From contig NZ_JBHUNT010000001.1 in the NCBI RefSeq assembly GCF_042685745.1, positions 5,518,001 through 5,582,000 of the forward strand: a stretch of 64,000 bases of DNA, given 5' to 3'. Both the position numbers and the translations under genes were made by a program. Positions 16,308 to 25,645 of the stretch are shown here, one piece after another (within the stretch, counting starts at the first letter, position 1; each line of letters begins with the position of its first letter). Source of the DNA: Prauserella_A oleivorans. GTDB lineage: Bacteria > Actinomycetota > Actinomycetes > Mycobacteriales > Pseudonocardiaceae. The notes below the pieces were generated by a model, which was not told where the DNA came from, ran no database searches, and was given only the letters and a program-made list of their open reading frames with translations.

Positions 16308-17695
16308 GAGGCGGAATCGTCCACTCGCACACCACCGAGCGCCGACAGCTGCGGTGCGAGCGTCTCGGCATCTCCCACGACGACCCCGGTGAAGCGGGCG
16401 GGCGCGAAGAACTCCAGCGCTGCCGCCGCCACCTCCTCGGTGGTCACCCGGGCCACCCGCTGCGGGTGCTCGAGCAGCCAGTCGAGACCCAGCCCCACGA
16501 CGGACAGGCCCAGGAGCTGGTTGGCCAGCCCGCCCTGCGACGACGACCCGATGAGCAGCGAGCCGATGGCGTACTGCCGCACCGACTCGATCTCGGCGTC
16601 GGTGGGCGGCACGAGACCGAGCCTGCCCAGCTCGTAACGGGTCTCCAGCAGCGCGGCCGCGGTGACCTCGCTCGCGGTGTCGGCCTCGACCTGCACGGTC
16701 GCCTTCTCCCCGGTGAACTCGAACCCGGAGTGGGCGCCGTAGGTGTAGCCCTTGTCCTCTCGGATGTTCTCCACCAGCCGTGAGGAGAAGTAGCCGCCGA
16801 GGGTCAGGTTCGCCAGCTGGAGGGCCGCATAGCGCGGATCGGTCCGCGGGACGGCCTGCGCCGAGAGCCGGATCTGCGACTGCACCGCGCCGGACCGGGG
16901 CACCAGCAGCACGTCACCGCCGGCAAGGTCGGGCAGCGGTGGCAGCTCGCGGGCGGTGGCGTCCGACCGCCAGCCACCGAGCGCCTTCTCGATGTCGCCG
17001 ACCGCGGCGTCCGGATCGATGTCCCCGACGAGGACGAGCACCGAGCCCCTCGGCAGCACGGCGGCCGGGTGCAGCGCGCGCACGGCCTCCGGGGTGACGG
17101 CCTCCACGTCCGCGGGCTGCGGGACCTCCCGGGTGCAGGGGTGGTCGCCGTAGCGGTGCCGCTGCAGCGCCTCGCGCGCGATCACGCGCGGCTGCGTGCG
17201 GGCGACGGCCAGCCGCTCGACGAGGCGGGCGCGCTCCCGCTGCACCTCGTTGTCCGCGTAGGACGCCTCGGTGAGCACGTCGGCGAGCACGTCCAGCAGC
17301 GTCGGGAGTCCACTGGCGAGGGCGCTGCCGGAGATCGACAGGTGCTCCGGGTCGACCCCGGTGCCGAGGTCGCCGCCGATGAGCGCGAGCTCGGTGTCGA
17401 TCGCCACCCGGTCGCGGCGCCGAGTGCCGGTCACGATGGTCTCGGCGAGCACCTCGGCCGTGGCGGCGTGCAGCGGGTCGTCGCCCGCGAACGGGATCGC
17501 CAGCCGCAGCTCCACCAGCGGGACGTTGGCCTTGCGGACCGCGACCACGCGCAGTCCGTTGCCCAGCACCGTGTCGACGTGGGCCAACTCGGCGGCGGGC
17601 CGCTGCTCGCCCAGCGGCGGCAGCTCGCGCGGACCGGCGGCGGTGCGGCCGATCTCCTCCGCGCTGCGATGTGACTGGCGAGTCGCTGACGTCAC
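16304..17695 (-). CDS. M16 family peptidase-like subunit lacking the zinc motif
   Basis: 463 residues with M16 peptidase halves. The N-terminal half lacks HxxEH (the equivalent region reads DDPLHAATAEVLAE), so it cannot bind zinc in the usual way. The C-terminal half keeps the Arg...Tyr pair in SSRLVENIREDKGYTYGAH typical of the substrate-binding subunit of heterodimeric M16B enzymes. It therefore looks like the partner of the catalytic subunit encoded immediately upstream with a 4-nt overlap. Together they should form a clamshell peptidase for short unfolded peptides. Confidence 0.88.
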   Translation of the reverse strand: MTSATRQSHRSAEEIGRTAAGPRELPPLGEQRPAAELAHVDTVLGNGLRVVAVRKANVPLVELRLAIPFAGDDPLHAATAEVLAETIVTGTRRRDRVAIDTELALIGGDLGTGVDPEHLSISGSALASGLPTLLDVLADVLTEASYADNEVQRERARLVERLAVARTQPRVIAREALQRHRYGDHPCTREVPQPADVEAVTPEAVRALHPAAVLPRGSVLVLVGDIDPDAAVGDIEKALGGWRSDATARELPPLPDLAGGDVLLVPRSGAVQSQIRLSAQAVPRTDPRYAALQLANLTLGGYFSSRLVENIREDKGYTYGAHSGFEFTGEKATVQVEADTASEVTAAALLETRYELGRLGLVPPTDAEIESVRQYAIGSLLIGSSSQGGLANQLLGLSVVGLGLDWLLEHPQRVARVTTEEVAAAALEFFAPARFTGVVVGDAETLAPQLSALGGVRVDDSAS

Positions 17696-18978
17696 TGGGC
17701 ACCTCCCTGTTCGGGGTGGACGACGAGGACGGCACGCGCATCCGGCCGCAGGTTCTTGGCGGCCTCGGCCACCTGTTCGGCGCTCACGGCGGCGATCCGG
17801 TCGGCGACCCCGTAGGCCAGCGCCGGGTCACCGTAGAGCAGCTCGAACGCGCCGAGCGTGAGCGTGCGCGACACCAGCCGGTCGTGGTCGGAGTGCAGGT
17901 TGGCGCTCCACCGGGCGGTGACCTTGGCGAGCTCCTCCTCCCCCGGCGGGGTGCTGGCGAGAGCGTCGAGCTCCTCGTCCAGTGCGCCGAGCACGCGGTC
18001 CGCGGAGACGTCGGGCGCGTGGATGGCGGTGACCGAGAACGTGTCCGGGTCCCGGGCCTCGAAGGGGCCGAACAGACCCGCGCCGGCGTTGATGTCGGTG
18101 ACCAGCGGCTCCCGGTGCACGAGCCGCTGTTGCAGCCGCGAGCCGTCACCGTCGGCCAGGACACCGCCCAGTACCAGGTGCGCGAGGTAGCCGTCGAGCT
18201 CGTTGATCGGGTCGGGCATCCGGTAGCCGACGGCGAGCGCGGGCAGCGGCGCGTGCGGGTCGACGTGGGTGTCGCGCAGCTCGCCGGTGGGCCGCGGCTC
18301 GGAGAACGAGGGCCGCTGCGGACGCGGGCGCGCGGGCACGTCCCCGAAGTGCTTCTCGACGAGTTCGCGGGCGTGCTCCGGCTCGAAGTCACCCGCCACC
18401 GTGAGCACCGCGTTGGCAGGCGCGTAGAAGGTGTCGAAGAAGGCCGCGCAGTCGTCGAGCGTGGCCTGTTCGAGGTCGGTGAAGTCGCCGTAGCCGTTGT
18501 GCGCGTTGGGGAAGGTCGAGTACAGCACCGGTGGCAGGAGGATCCACGGGAACCCGCCGTAGGGCCGGTTCAGCACGTTGAGCCGGATCTCTTCCTTGAC
18601 CACGTCGATCTGGTTGGCGAGGTTCTCGCGCGTCAGTTTCGGCGCCCGCATCCGGTCGGCCTCGAGGAACAGGGCGCGCTCGAGCGCGGCCGAGGGCAGC
18701 ACCTCGAAGTAGTCGGTGTAGTCGGGGTGGGTCGAGCCGTTGAACGTTCCCCCACTGCCCTGGATGTGCCGGAAGTGCGCCAGCTTCTCCAGACTCTCAC
18801 TGCCCTGGAACATCAGGTGCTCGAACAGGTGCGCGAACCCCGTCCGCCCCTCCGGCTCGGAGCGGAAGCCCACGTCGTAGTGCACGCTCACGCCGACGAC
18901 CGGCGCGCTCCGATCCGGTGCGAGCACGACCCGCAGGCCGTTGTCCAGGGTGAATCTGTGTAGCTCGGGTACGGCCAT
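17692..18978 (-). CDS. M16 family zinc peptidase, catalytic subunit
   Basis: 428 residues from ATG 18978, which has AGGG about 7 nt upstream; a GTG at 18984 is too close to it. The inverted zinc motif HLFEH is in TGFAHLFEHLMFQGSE near residue 50, and the third ligand Glu is expected in VVKEEIRLNVL about 80 residues on. No signal peptide, so cytoplasmic. First gene of a three-gene operon (M16 catalytic, M16 non-catalytic, NudC), all with 4-nt overlaps. Confidence 0.92.
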   Translation of the reverse strand: MAVPELHRFTLDNGLRVVLAPDRSAPVVGVSVHYDVGFRSEPEGRTGFAHLFEHLMFQGSESLEKLAHFRHIQGSGGTFNGSTHPDYTDYFEVLPSAALERALFLEADRMRAPKLTRENLANQIDVVKEEIRLNVLNRPYGGFPWILLPPVLYSTFPNAHNGYGDFTDLEQATLDDCAAFFDTFYAPANAVLTVAGDFEPEHARELVEKHFGDVPARPRPQRPSFSEPRPTGELRDTHVDPHAPLPALAVGYRMPDPINELDGYLAHLVLGGVLADGDGSRLQQRLVHREPLVTDINAGAGLFGPFEARDPDTFSVTAIHAPDVSADRVLGALDEELDALASTPPGEEELAKVTARWSANLHSDHDRLVSRTLTLGAFELLYGDPALAYGVADRIAAVSAEQVAEAAKNLRPDARAVLVVHPEQGGAQ

Positions 18979-19092
18979 GTCCACACCCTACGGGAGTGCC
19001 GGTGGTCTCAGCGTGCGGTTCCGTGGGTCAGGCGCCGATAGCGTGATCTTGGTGAGGGGGCGGCTCCCGCGAGACCCGCCACCGGACGCAAC

Positions 19093-19416
19093 GTGGCCGC
19101 TGCACATGTTTCCGGGTGGCTGTGCCGTCTGGTGTTGCCCTCCGGCGGCCCCGCGCACCGCGTGCACGTCCACGAGTTCTTCCGCGGCCCGAGCCCCGGG
19201 GGGCGATGGCGTGCACTCGCCGGGTGCTCCCCGGACGTGCGGCAGCTGTTCGCCAACCTCCTCGACCTCGCCGACCTCGCCGACGTGCTCGCCGACCGCG
19301 ACATCCCGCTCGTCCTCATGGGTGCCGCCCCGCTGCGGGATGCGCTCGCGGGCGAGAACCTTGCCTACGACATGGAGCGCACCGCGAGCAGGCCGGGTCT
19401 GCTGCGCGAGGGGTGA
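19093..19416 (+). CDS. Hypothetical protein, unrecognised
   Basis: 107 residues from GTG 19093; an in-frame TAG upstream and no earlier start make this the only start. I do not recognise the family. Third-position GC is high from codon 20 on, which supports real coding. The sequence has an N-terminal SGWLCRLV stretch, a central LFANLLDLADLADVLADRDIP helix rich in Leu/Ala/Asp, and no signal peptide. It ends 21 nt before the SDR gene on the same strand and is divergent from the M16 operon. Confidence 0.6.
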   Translation: MAAAHVSGWLCRLVLPSGGPAHRVHVHEFFRGPSPGGRWRALAGCSPDVRQLFANLLDLADLADVLADRDIPLVLMGAAPLRDALAGENLAYDMERTASRPGLLREG

Positions 19417-19437
19417 CGCCGGGAGGGAAGGTGCCTC

Positions 19438-20253
19438 ATGCGACCACTGTCCGAACAGACCATCCTCATCACCGGAGCCACGAGCGGGCTCGGCCGCCAC
19501 GTCGCGGCCGAGCTGGCGCGGCAGGGGGCGCACGTGCTCGCGCACGGCCGCGACCTCGACCGGCTGGCCGCGCTGCGCGAGGAGCTCGACGTCGACACCG
19601 TGCGGGCCGACCTCGCCGACCTGCGCCAGGTCGAGCGGCTGGCCGAGGAGATCACGCAGCGCCACGAGCGGCTCGACGTGCTGGTGAACAACGCCGGCGT
19701 GGGCTTCGGGGCGGACGAGTCCCGGCGTGAGGAGAGTGCCGACGGCATCGAGCTGCGCTTCGCCGTGAACTACCTCGCCGGCTACCACCTCACCCGCAAG
19801 CTACTGCCGTTGCTGGCCGCACCCGCGCGCATCGTCAACGTCGCCTCGGCGGGCCAGCACGAGATCGACTTCGCCGACCCGCTGCTGCGCCGCCGCTACA
19901 GCGGCACCCGCGCCTACGGGCAGAGCAAGCTGGCGCAGGTCATGTTCACCATCGACCTCGCCGAGGAGCTGCACGGCGCGGGTGTGACGGTGAACGCGCT
20001 GCATCCGGCGACCTACATGGACACGACGATGGTCCGGCAGGCCGGGATCACGCCGCTGAACAGTGTCGGCGACGGCGCCGAGGCCACCCTGCGGCTCATC
20101 ACCGACCCCGATCTGGGCGCCGTCACCGGCCACTTCTTCAACGGCCTGCGCCCGGCCCACCCGCACCGGCAGGCCGAGGATCCGGTGGCCCGGCAGCGGC
20201 TGCGGGAGCTCAGCGACCGGCTGATCGCCGAGGCCCTCAGTTCGGCGGGGTGA
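19438..20253 (+). CDS. Short-chain dehydrogenase/reductase
   Basis: 271 residues, classical-to-WWOX/retinol-dehydrogenase-like SDR. The cofactor motif TGATSGLG is at residues 13-20, NNAG near 83, catalytic Ser in IVNVASAGQ, and YGQSK near 160. After TG-rich motif I there is HGRD, an Arg that suggests NADP(H) preference. GGGAGGGAAGG precedes the ATG. The substrate is unknown. The stop overlaps the end of the convergent RDD gene by 17 nt. Confidence 0.92.
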   Translation: MRPLSEQTILITGATSGLGRHVAAELARQGAHVLAHGRDLDRLAALREELDVDTVRADLADLRQVERLAEEITQRHERLDVLVNNAGVGFGADESRREESADGIELRFAVNYLAGYHLTRKLLPLLAAPARIVNVASAGQHEIDFADPLLRRRYSGTRAYGQSKLAQVMFTIDLAEELHGAGVTVNALHPATYMDTTMVRQAGITPLNSVGDGAEATLRLITDPDLGAVTGHFFNGLRPAHPHRQAEDPVARQRLRELSDRLIAEALSSAG

Positions 20254-21196
20254 ACGGGGTGTCGCCGGGCGATTCGGGGTGCCTGCGGTCAGGTTCCGGT
20301 GCGGGTTCCGGCCGGCCGGGCTGGGCGCTTCCCGCGTTGGGTGCGGGCCACCTCTCACTGCCTCCCGCGCCTCGCCGGTCCGGCTCCGGTGCGGTCCACC
20401 CGGCTGCCGGAGCACCGAGTTCCCGGCGGGGCGCCGCGAGCGAGACGCGCGCGTACTCGCGGGCCTGGCGCTCGGCCAGCACGGCGGAGAGGTAGGCCCA
20501 CGGCGGGGTACCGGGCGGCACGGGCGTGCCGATGCGGTGCGCGACCTGCGCCGCCAGCTCACCGCCCACTCTCTCCCGTGCGCCCGCGTTGAGCTCATGG
20601 TAGCGCCCGAGGTACTGGCGGGAGCGCAGCGCGAGCACGTCCGGCAACCCGGCCAGATCGAGCGCGCCCGCCCACGACGCCAGCGCGGGCGGCATCGCGA
20701 TGCCCTCCGGGTCCGCGCTCGGCACCCGCTCCCGGATCACCACGGTGCCCGCCAGCACGTCACCGACCCGCTTGCTCCGGCGCGAGACCAGTGAGGCCAT
20801 GAACCCGACGACGCTCCACGCGCCGAACGGTCCGAAGTCGACGAACGCCCCCGCGAGCGCGCGGACGAGCGCGTGCCGGAACCGGATCGGCCCGCCGTCG
20901 TCGCGCACCACCCGCAGTCCGCAGGCGATCTTGCCGAGCGTGCGGCCGCGCGTGAGCGTCTCGCACACGGCGGGGTAGCCGACGAGCACGCCCAGCTGCA
21001 CCACCGTGATGACGGTGACCAGCAGTGCCGTGTCGTCCGGCACGCCGGCCACCGCGAAGATCACGGCGAGCAGCAGTAGCGACACCACCTGCACGAGCAC
21101 GTCGATCCCGTACGCGACGGCCCGGCTCGCCGAGCGCGCGAGCTGCAGCTCCAGCACGACGGCGTCGCCGGTGACGAGATCGGAATCGGGTGGCAC
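20237..21196 (-). CDS. RDD family membrane protein
   Basis: About 319 residues from GTG 21196. The RDD domain (ARSASRAVAYGIDVLV near 20-35, then TRGRTLGKIACGLRVV near 80) has three or four membrane helices between residues 28 and 150. A long Pro/Arg-rich cytoplasmic C-terminal tail (about 240-319) follows. RDD proteins are proposed transporters or ion exchangers, often paired with SpoIIM-family genes; here the SpoIIM-family gene is divergent, 53 nt away. Its role is inferred only from this association. Confidence 0.88.
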   Translation of the reverse strand: MPPDSDLVTGDAVVLELQLARSASRAVAYGIDVLVQVVSLLLLAVIFAVAGVPDDTALLVTVITVVQLGVLVGYPAVCETLTRGRTLGKIACGLRVVRDDGGPIRFRHALVRALAGAFVDFGPFGAWSVVGFMASLVSRRSKRVGDVLAGTVVIRERVPSADPEGIAMPPALASWAGALDLAGLPDVLALRSRQYLGRYHELNAGARERVGGELAAQVAHRIGTPVPPGTPPWAYLSAVLAERQAREYARVSLAAPRRELGAPAAGWTAPEPDRRGAGGSERWPAPNAGSAQPGRPEPAPEPDRRHPESPGDTPFTPPN

Positions 21197-21249
21197 ACCG
21201 CCCAGTATCGTGGCGACGACGGCGCCAACCGAGCGGCAGGGGTGTACGC

Positions 21250-22258
21250 GTGGACCTCGACGTGTTCGTCGCCACCCACAACGCCGAGTGGCAGCGGCTC
21301 GCCGACCTCGTCCAGCGGGCGGGCCGGCTGACCGGCGCCGAGGCCGACGAGCTGGTGCGGCTCTACCAGCGCGCGGCCACCCATCTGTCGATCCTGCGTT
21401 CCACGGCACCCGACCCGGCCGTGCTGGCGCGGCTGTCGTCGCTGGTCGCGCGGGCGCGGTCGGCGGTCACCGGCACGCACAACCCCGCCTGGCGCGAGGC
21501 AGCGCTGTTCTTCTCGCGCCGGTTCCCCGCCGCGCTGTACCTCAGCCGCGCGTGGTGGGGCGCGACCGCCGCGGTGTTCCTCGTGGTCACCGGCGTGCTC
21601 GCCGTGTGGATCGCCGGCGACGAACGGGTACGCGCGACCATCGCGGCGCCCGAGCAGATCCGCGCGATGACCCGGCCGGGCGGCGACTACGAGACCTACT
21701 ACTCGAGCGAGGCGGCCGCGTCGTTCGCCGCGCAGGTGTGGACGAACAACGCCCGCGTGGCCGCTGCCTGCCTGCTGCTCGGGGTGCTGCTGGGCGTTCC
21801 GGTGCTGCTGGTGTTGTGGCTCAACGCGCTGAACCTGGGCGTCGGCATCGGCCTGATGTCGGCCGCGGGACGGGGCGAGTTCTTCCTCGGCCTGCTCGCT
21901 CCGCACGGCCTGATCGAACTGACGGCGGTCTTCGTCGCCGCGGGCGCGGGGCTGCGGCTCGGCTGGACGGTGATCGACCCCGGGGGCCTGCCGCGCACGG
22001 TGGCGCTGGCCAGGGCAGGCCGGTCGGCGGCGGCGCTCGCGCTCGGCCTCGTGTGCGTGCTGTTGGTATCTGGTGTCATCGAGGCTTTCGTGACACCGTC
22101 GGGATTGCCCCCCCTGGGCGCGGGTCGGCATCGGCGTAGTGGCCGAGGCCGCCTTCCTCGGCTACGTGTTCGTGCTCGGCAGGCGCGCTGCCCACGCGGG
22201 CGAGACCGGCGACGTGGACACCCGCCACGCCGGCGACATCGTTCCTTCGGCCGGGTGA
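21250..22258 (+). pseudogene. Stage II sporulation protein M family (DUF95), frameshifted at a C7 run
   Basis: From GTG 21250 the protein reads as a SpoIIM/DUF95 membrane protein with helices near 110-130, 175-200, 210-240 and 260-280. At the seven-C run (22108-22114) the frame shifts by +1: the uninterrupted frame runs into unrelated Arg-rich sequence and overlaps the next gene, while removing one C gives a Leu-Pro-Pro-Trp junction and then a natural final helix (VGIGVVAEAAFLGYVFVLG) with a stop at 22258, 11 nt before the next ATG. The restored length is 335 residues. It may be a sequencing error, phase variation or a true loss. Confidence 0.85.
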
Positions 22259-22268
22259 GGAGGCCGTC

Positions 22269-23327
22269 ATGGACAAGCAGCGCGTCGAGGAGTTCGCCGG
22301 CAGGCTGTTCGGGTTCTACACCGGTGCCCTGCTCAGTGATCTCATCGCCATCGGACACCGGACCGGCCTGTTCGAGGCCGCCGCGCAGGGCCCCGCGACC
22401 AGTGCCGAACTCGCCACCCGCGCCGGCCTGCAGGAACGCTATGTGCGGGAGTGGCTCGGCGCGATGGCCACCAGCGGGGTCCTCGACTACGCCGCGGCCA
22501 CGGCGGCGTTCACGCTGCCCGCCGAGCATGCCGTGTGCCTGACCGGTCCCGCCTCGGCCAACCTCGCGCCGTTCAGCGAGGCCACGACGTTGCTCGGGCA
22601 GCACGTCGACGGCGTCGAACGCGCGTTCCGCGAGGGCGGCGGGGTGCCTTACGAGGAGTTCCGGCCCCGGTTCACGGCCGTGATGGACGGGCTGAGCCGT
22701 GGCGTGTTCGACGAGCAGTTGCTCACCGCGATCCTGCCGGTGACGGGCGAGCTGCCTCGCCGGCTCGAGCAGGGCGTGCGTGCGGCCGAGATCGGCTGCG
22801 GCACCGGGCACGCGCTCACCCTGCTCGCGCGGGCGTTTCCGGCGTCGGAGTTCACCGGCTTCGACCTCGCCGCCGACGCCATCGAGCAGGGCCGCGCCGA
22901 GGCCGCCGACCAGGGCCTGACCAACGTGAGCTTCGAGGTGCTCGACGTCGCCGAGCTGCCCGCCGACCCGGTGTTCACGGCCGTGTTCGCCTTCGACACC
23001 ATCCACGACCAGGCGACCCCCGCCGCGGTCCTGCGCCGGGTGCACGAGGTCCTGGAACCGGGCGGCTGGTTCGTCATGATGGACACCAAGGCGGCGACCG
23101 ATCTGGAAGCGAACCTGCAGAACCCGTTCGCCCCGCTGCTCTATTCGATCAGCACCCTGCATTGCATGACGGTGTCGCTCGCGCGGCGCGGTGCGGGCCT
23201 CGGCACCGTGTGGGGCGAGCAGCTGGCGAAGACGATGTTCGCCGACGCGGGGTTCGGTGCCGTGGACGTGCACGACGTGCCCGACGATCCACTGGACGCC
23301 GTGTACGTCACGCGCAAACCCGCGTGA
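22269..23327 (+). CDS. SAM-dependent methyltransferase with N-terminal winged-helix domain
   Basis: 352 residues. Residues 1-95 form a winged-helix dimerisation-like domain (GLFEAAAQGPATSAELATRAGLQERYVREWLGAM), followed by a Rossmann methyltransferase with motif I AAEIGCGTGHALTL near residue 170, FDLAADAIEQ near 197 and a DTIHDQ post-motif. The family resembles actinobacterial Rv2258c-like transcriptional-regulator/methyltransferase hybrids. Start at ATG 22269 with GGTGAGGAGG upstream. It follows the SpoIIM-family gene by 11 nt and probably shares its transcript. Substrate unknown. Confidence 0.9.
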   Translation: MDKQRVEEFAGRLFGFYTGALLSDLIAIGHRTGLFEAAAQGPATSAELATRAGLQERYVREWLGAMATSGVLDYAAATAAFTLPAEHAVCLTGPASANLAPFSEATTLLGQHVDGVERAFREGGGVPYEEFRPRFTAVMDGLSRGVFDEQLLTAILPVTGELPRRLEQGVRAAEIGCGTGHALTLLARAFPASEFTGFDLAADAIEQGRAEAADQGLTNVSFEVLDVAELPADPVFTAVFAFDTIHDQATPAAVLRRVHEVLEPGGWFVMMDTKAATDLEANLQNPFAPLLYSISTLHCMTVSLARRGAGLGTVWGEQLAKTMFADAGFGAVDVHDVPDDPLDAVYVTRKPA

Positions 23328-23328
23328 C

Positions 23329-23391
23329 GGCGTGTCTGCCGTTCCGGTCGCCGTGTCTGCCGCCTGCGTCACCATGAGCGCCGCTCACAGC
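23329..23391 (+). repeat. 21-nt repeat array, locus 2 (two clear units, one degenerate)
   Basis: Units at 23329-23349 and 23350-23370 share the core CGTGTCTGCC with the arrays at 14170 and 37926; 23371-23391 keeps the 21-nt spacing but is degenerate and runs into the stop of the DUF58 gene. It lies between convergent 3' ends. Confidence 0.75.
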
Positions 23392-24680
23392 TCGCCGGCC
23401 GCCTTCAACGCCAGGTAGCGATCGGCCAGTGCGGGCGGCAGCCGGTCGGGCTCGGCGTCCACGACGTCGGCGCCGTGCCGGGCGAGCAGCGCGGTGACGT
23501 GCCTGCGCTCGGCCAGGGTGCGCTCGGCGGCGGCCGCCCCGTACACGGCCTCGGCGTCGCCGCGGGCGCGGGCCATCCGCGTGACGGCGGGATCGGCGAC
23601 GGCGGCCACGAGCAGCCGGTGCCGTGCGGTCAGCGACGGCAGGGCCGGCAGCAGGCCCTCCTCGACCGGCGCCGGGTCGAGACCGGTCAGCAACACCACG
23701 AGGGAACGCCGTCGAACCCGGCGCAGCACCTCGCCGACCATGCCTCGCGCGTCCGGCTCCACCAGTTCCGGTTCCAGCGGAGCCATCGCCGTCACGAGCG
23801 CGGGCAGCAGCTCCGCGGCCGAGGCGCCCGCGACGGCGGCCCGCACGCGGCGGTCGTAGGCCAGCAGGCCGACGCGGTCACCGGCCCGGGAGGCCAGCGC
23901 CGCCAGCAGCAGTGCCGCGTCCATGGCGGCGTCGAGCCGAGTGCCGTCGCCGACCCGCCCCGCGGCCGTGCGCCCGGTGTCGAGGACGAGCAGCACGTGC
24001 CGATCACGTTCGGGCCGCCAGGTGCGCACCATGACCTCCGGCGCGCGGGCCGTCGCTCGCCAGTCGATCGAACGCACGTCGTCGCCGACGACGTACTCGC
24101 GCAGCGAGTCGAATTCGGTTCCCCGGCCGCGGACGTGCGCGGCCCGACGGCCGTCGAGCTCGCGGAGCCGCTCCAGCCGGGCGGGCAGGTGGCGCCTGCT
24201 GTGGAACGGCGGCAGCGCGCGCAGGGCCCACGGCACGTCGTGCGAGCCCTGCCGGGCGGCCACGCCCAGCGGGCCGACGGCGCGGACGGTGACGCGGTCG
24301 GCGCGCCGGTCGCCGCGGCGGGTCGGATGCAGCCGGGTCACCACCGTGCGCGCCTGCCCGGCGGGCACGCTGAGCCGGTGCCGGTCGGTCACCACCCCGG
24401 CGCTGGGTGGCCAGGCGTCGCGGAGCATCCCCCGCACCGGACGGCGACCCGGGTTGGCGACGCGCAGCGACACCTCGGCGTCCTCGCCGAGCCGTACCGT
24501 GCCGGCGCCGGAACGCGTGAACGTCAGCGTCCGCACGCTGCCCGCCAGCACCAGGTCCACCGCGATCGCCGCGAGCACCACCCCGCACACCGCCACGACG
24601 CCCGCCCACGACGGCCACAGCAACGCCACGACGGCCGCGCCCACCAGGGCGAGCAGCCCGGCCCGTGCGGTGAGAGCCAT
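23385..24680 (-). CDS. DUF58 domain protein
   Basis: 431 residues from ATG 24680. Two membrane helices at the N-terminus (about 7-45) are followed by an extracytoplasmic-like beta region and a C-terminal DUF58/vWA-like domain with the family signature YVVGDDVRSIDWRATAR near 235 and the degenerate MIDAS strand LVLDTGRT near 265. DUF58 proteins pair with MoxR AAA+ ATPases. Its start overlaps the MoxR stop by one nt, and it is the last gene of a five-gene operon. Confidence 0.93.
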   Translation of the reverse strand: MALTARAGLLALVGAAVVALLWPSWAGVVAVCGVVLAAIAVDLVLAGSVRTLTFTRSGAGTVRLGEDAEVSLRVANPGRRPVRGMLRDAWPPSAGVVTDRHRLSVPAGQARTVVTRLHPTRRGDRRADRVTVRAVGPLGVAARQGSHDVPWALRALPPFHSRRHLPARLERLRELDGRRAAHVRGRGTEFDSLREYVVGDDVRSIDWRATARAPEVMVRTWRPERDRHVLLVLDTGRTAAGRVGDGTRLDAAMDAALLLAALASRAGDRVGLLAYDRRVRAAVAGASAAELLPALVTAMAPLEPELVEPDARGMVGEVLRRVRRRSLVVLLTGLDPAPVEEGLLPALPSLTARHRLLVAAVADPAVTRMARARGDAEAVYGAAAAERTLAERRHVTALLARHGADVVDAEPDRLPPALADRYLALKAAGEL

Positions 24681-25645
24681 CAGCGCGGCACCGGGACGGT
24701 CGCGAGGAGCCGGTCGAGCACGCCGTCGGCACTCGCCCCCTCCAGCTCCGCCTCGGGCCGCAACTCCAGCCGGTGGCGCAGTGCGGGGCGGGCGAGCGTC
24801 TTCACATCGTCCGGGGTCACGTACGCGCGGCCGGACAGCCACGCCCACGCGCGGGCCGCCGCCAGCAGCGCCGTCGCGCCGCGAGGCGAGACGCCCAGCC
24901 GCACGGGCGGGGCCTGCCGGGTGGCCCGGCACAGGTCGACGATGTAGCCGGTGACCTCGGGGCCGACGGCCACCGTCCCGACGGCGGCGCGGGCGGCCTC
25001 CAGGTCGGCGGCTCCGGCGACGGGACGCACGCCCGCGGCGTCCAGGTCACGGGGGTCGAACCCCGCCGCGTGCCGGGTCAGGATCGCGATCTCGTCCTCC
25101 CGCGCCGGCGCGGGCATGGTGAGCTTGAGCAGAAACCGGTCGAGCTGGGCCTCCGGCAACGGATAGGTGCCCTCGTACTCCACCGGGTTCTGGGTGGCGA
25201 CGACGACGAACGGGTCGGGCAGCGCGTGCGGTTTGCCGTCGATCGACACCTGCCGCTCCTCCATCGCCTCCAGCAGCGCCGACTGCGTTTTCGGCGGGGT
25301 GCGGTTGATCTCGTCGGCGAGGAGCAGGTTGGTGAACACCGGGCCCTCGCGGAAGGAGAACTCGGCGGTGTGCGCGTCGTAGACCACCGACCCGGTGACG
25401 TCGCCCGGCATCAGGTCGGGAGTGAACTGCACGCGCGTGGTGCGTAGTTCGAGTGCCGCGGCCAGAGCCCGCACAAGCAGGGTCTTCGCCACGCCCGGCA
25501 CGCCCTCCAGCAGCACATGGCCCCGGCAGAGCAACGCGAGGACGAGCCCGGTGACGGCGGCGTCGTTGCCCACGACGGCCTTGCCGACCTCGGCCCGCAG
25601 AGCCACGAGTGCCTGGCGTGGATCGCCCGGTGCGGAAGCAGTCAC
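24680..25645 (-). CDS. MoxR family AAA+ ATPase
   Basis: 321 residues from GTG 25645. Walker A GVPGVAKTLL near residue 48, Walker B LLLADEINRTPPKTQSALLEAM near 108, sensor 1 ATQNPVEYEGTYPLPEAQLDRF near 152. MoxR ATPases act as chaperones that mature or activate partner vWA/DUF58 proteins. Overlaps DUF4350 upstream (GTGA) and DUF58 downstream (TGATG). Confidence 0.95.
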   Translation of the reverse strand: MTASAPGDPRQALVALRAEVGKAVVGNDAAVTGLVLALLCRGHVLLEGVPGVAKTLLVRALAAALELRTTRVQFTPDLMPGDVTGSVVYDAHTAEFSFREGPVFTNLLLADEINRTPPKTQSALLEAMEERQVSIDGKPHALPDPFVVVATQNPVEYEGTYPLPEAQLDRFLLKLTMPAPAREDEIAILTRHAAGFDPRDLDAAGVRPVAGAADLEAARAAVGTVAVGPEVTGYIVDLCRATRQAPPVRLGVSPRGATALLAAARAWAWLSGRAYVTPDDVKTLARPALRHRLELRPEAELEGASADGVLDRLLATVPVPR

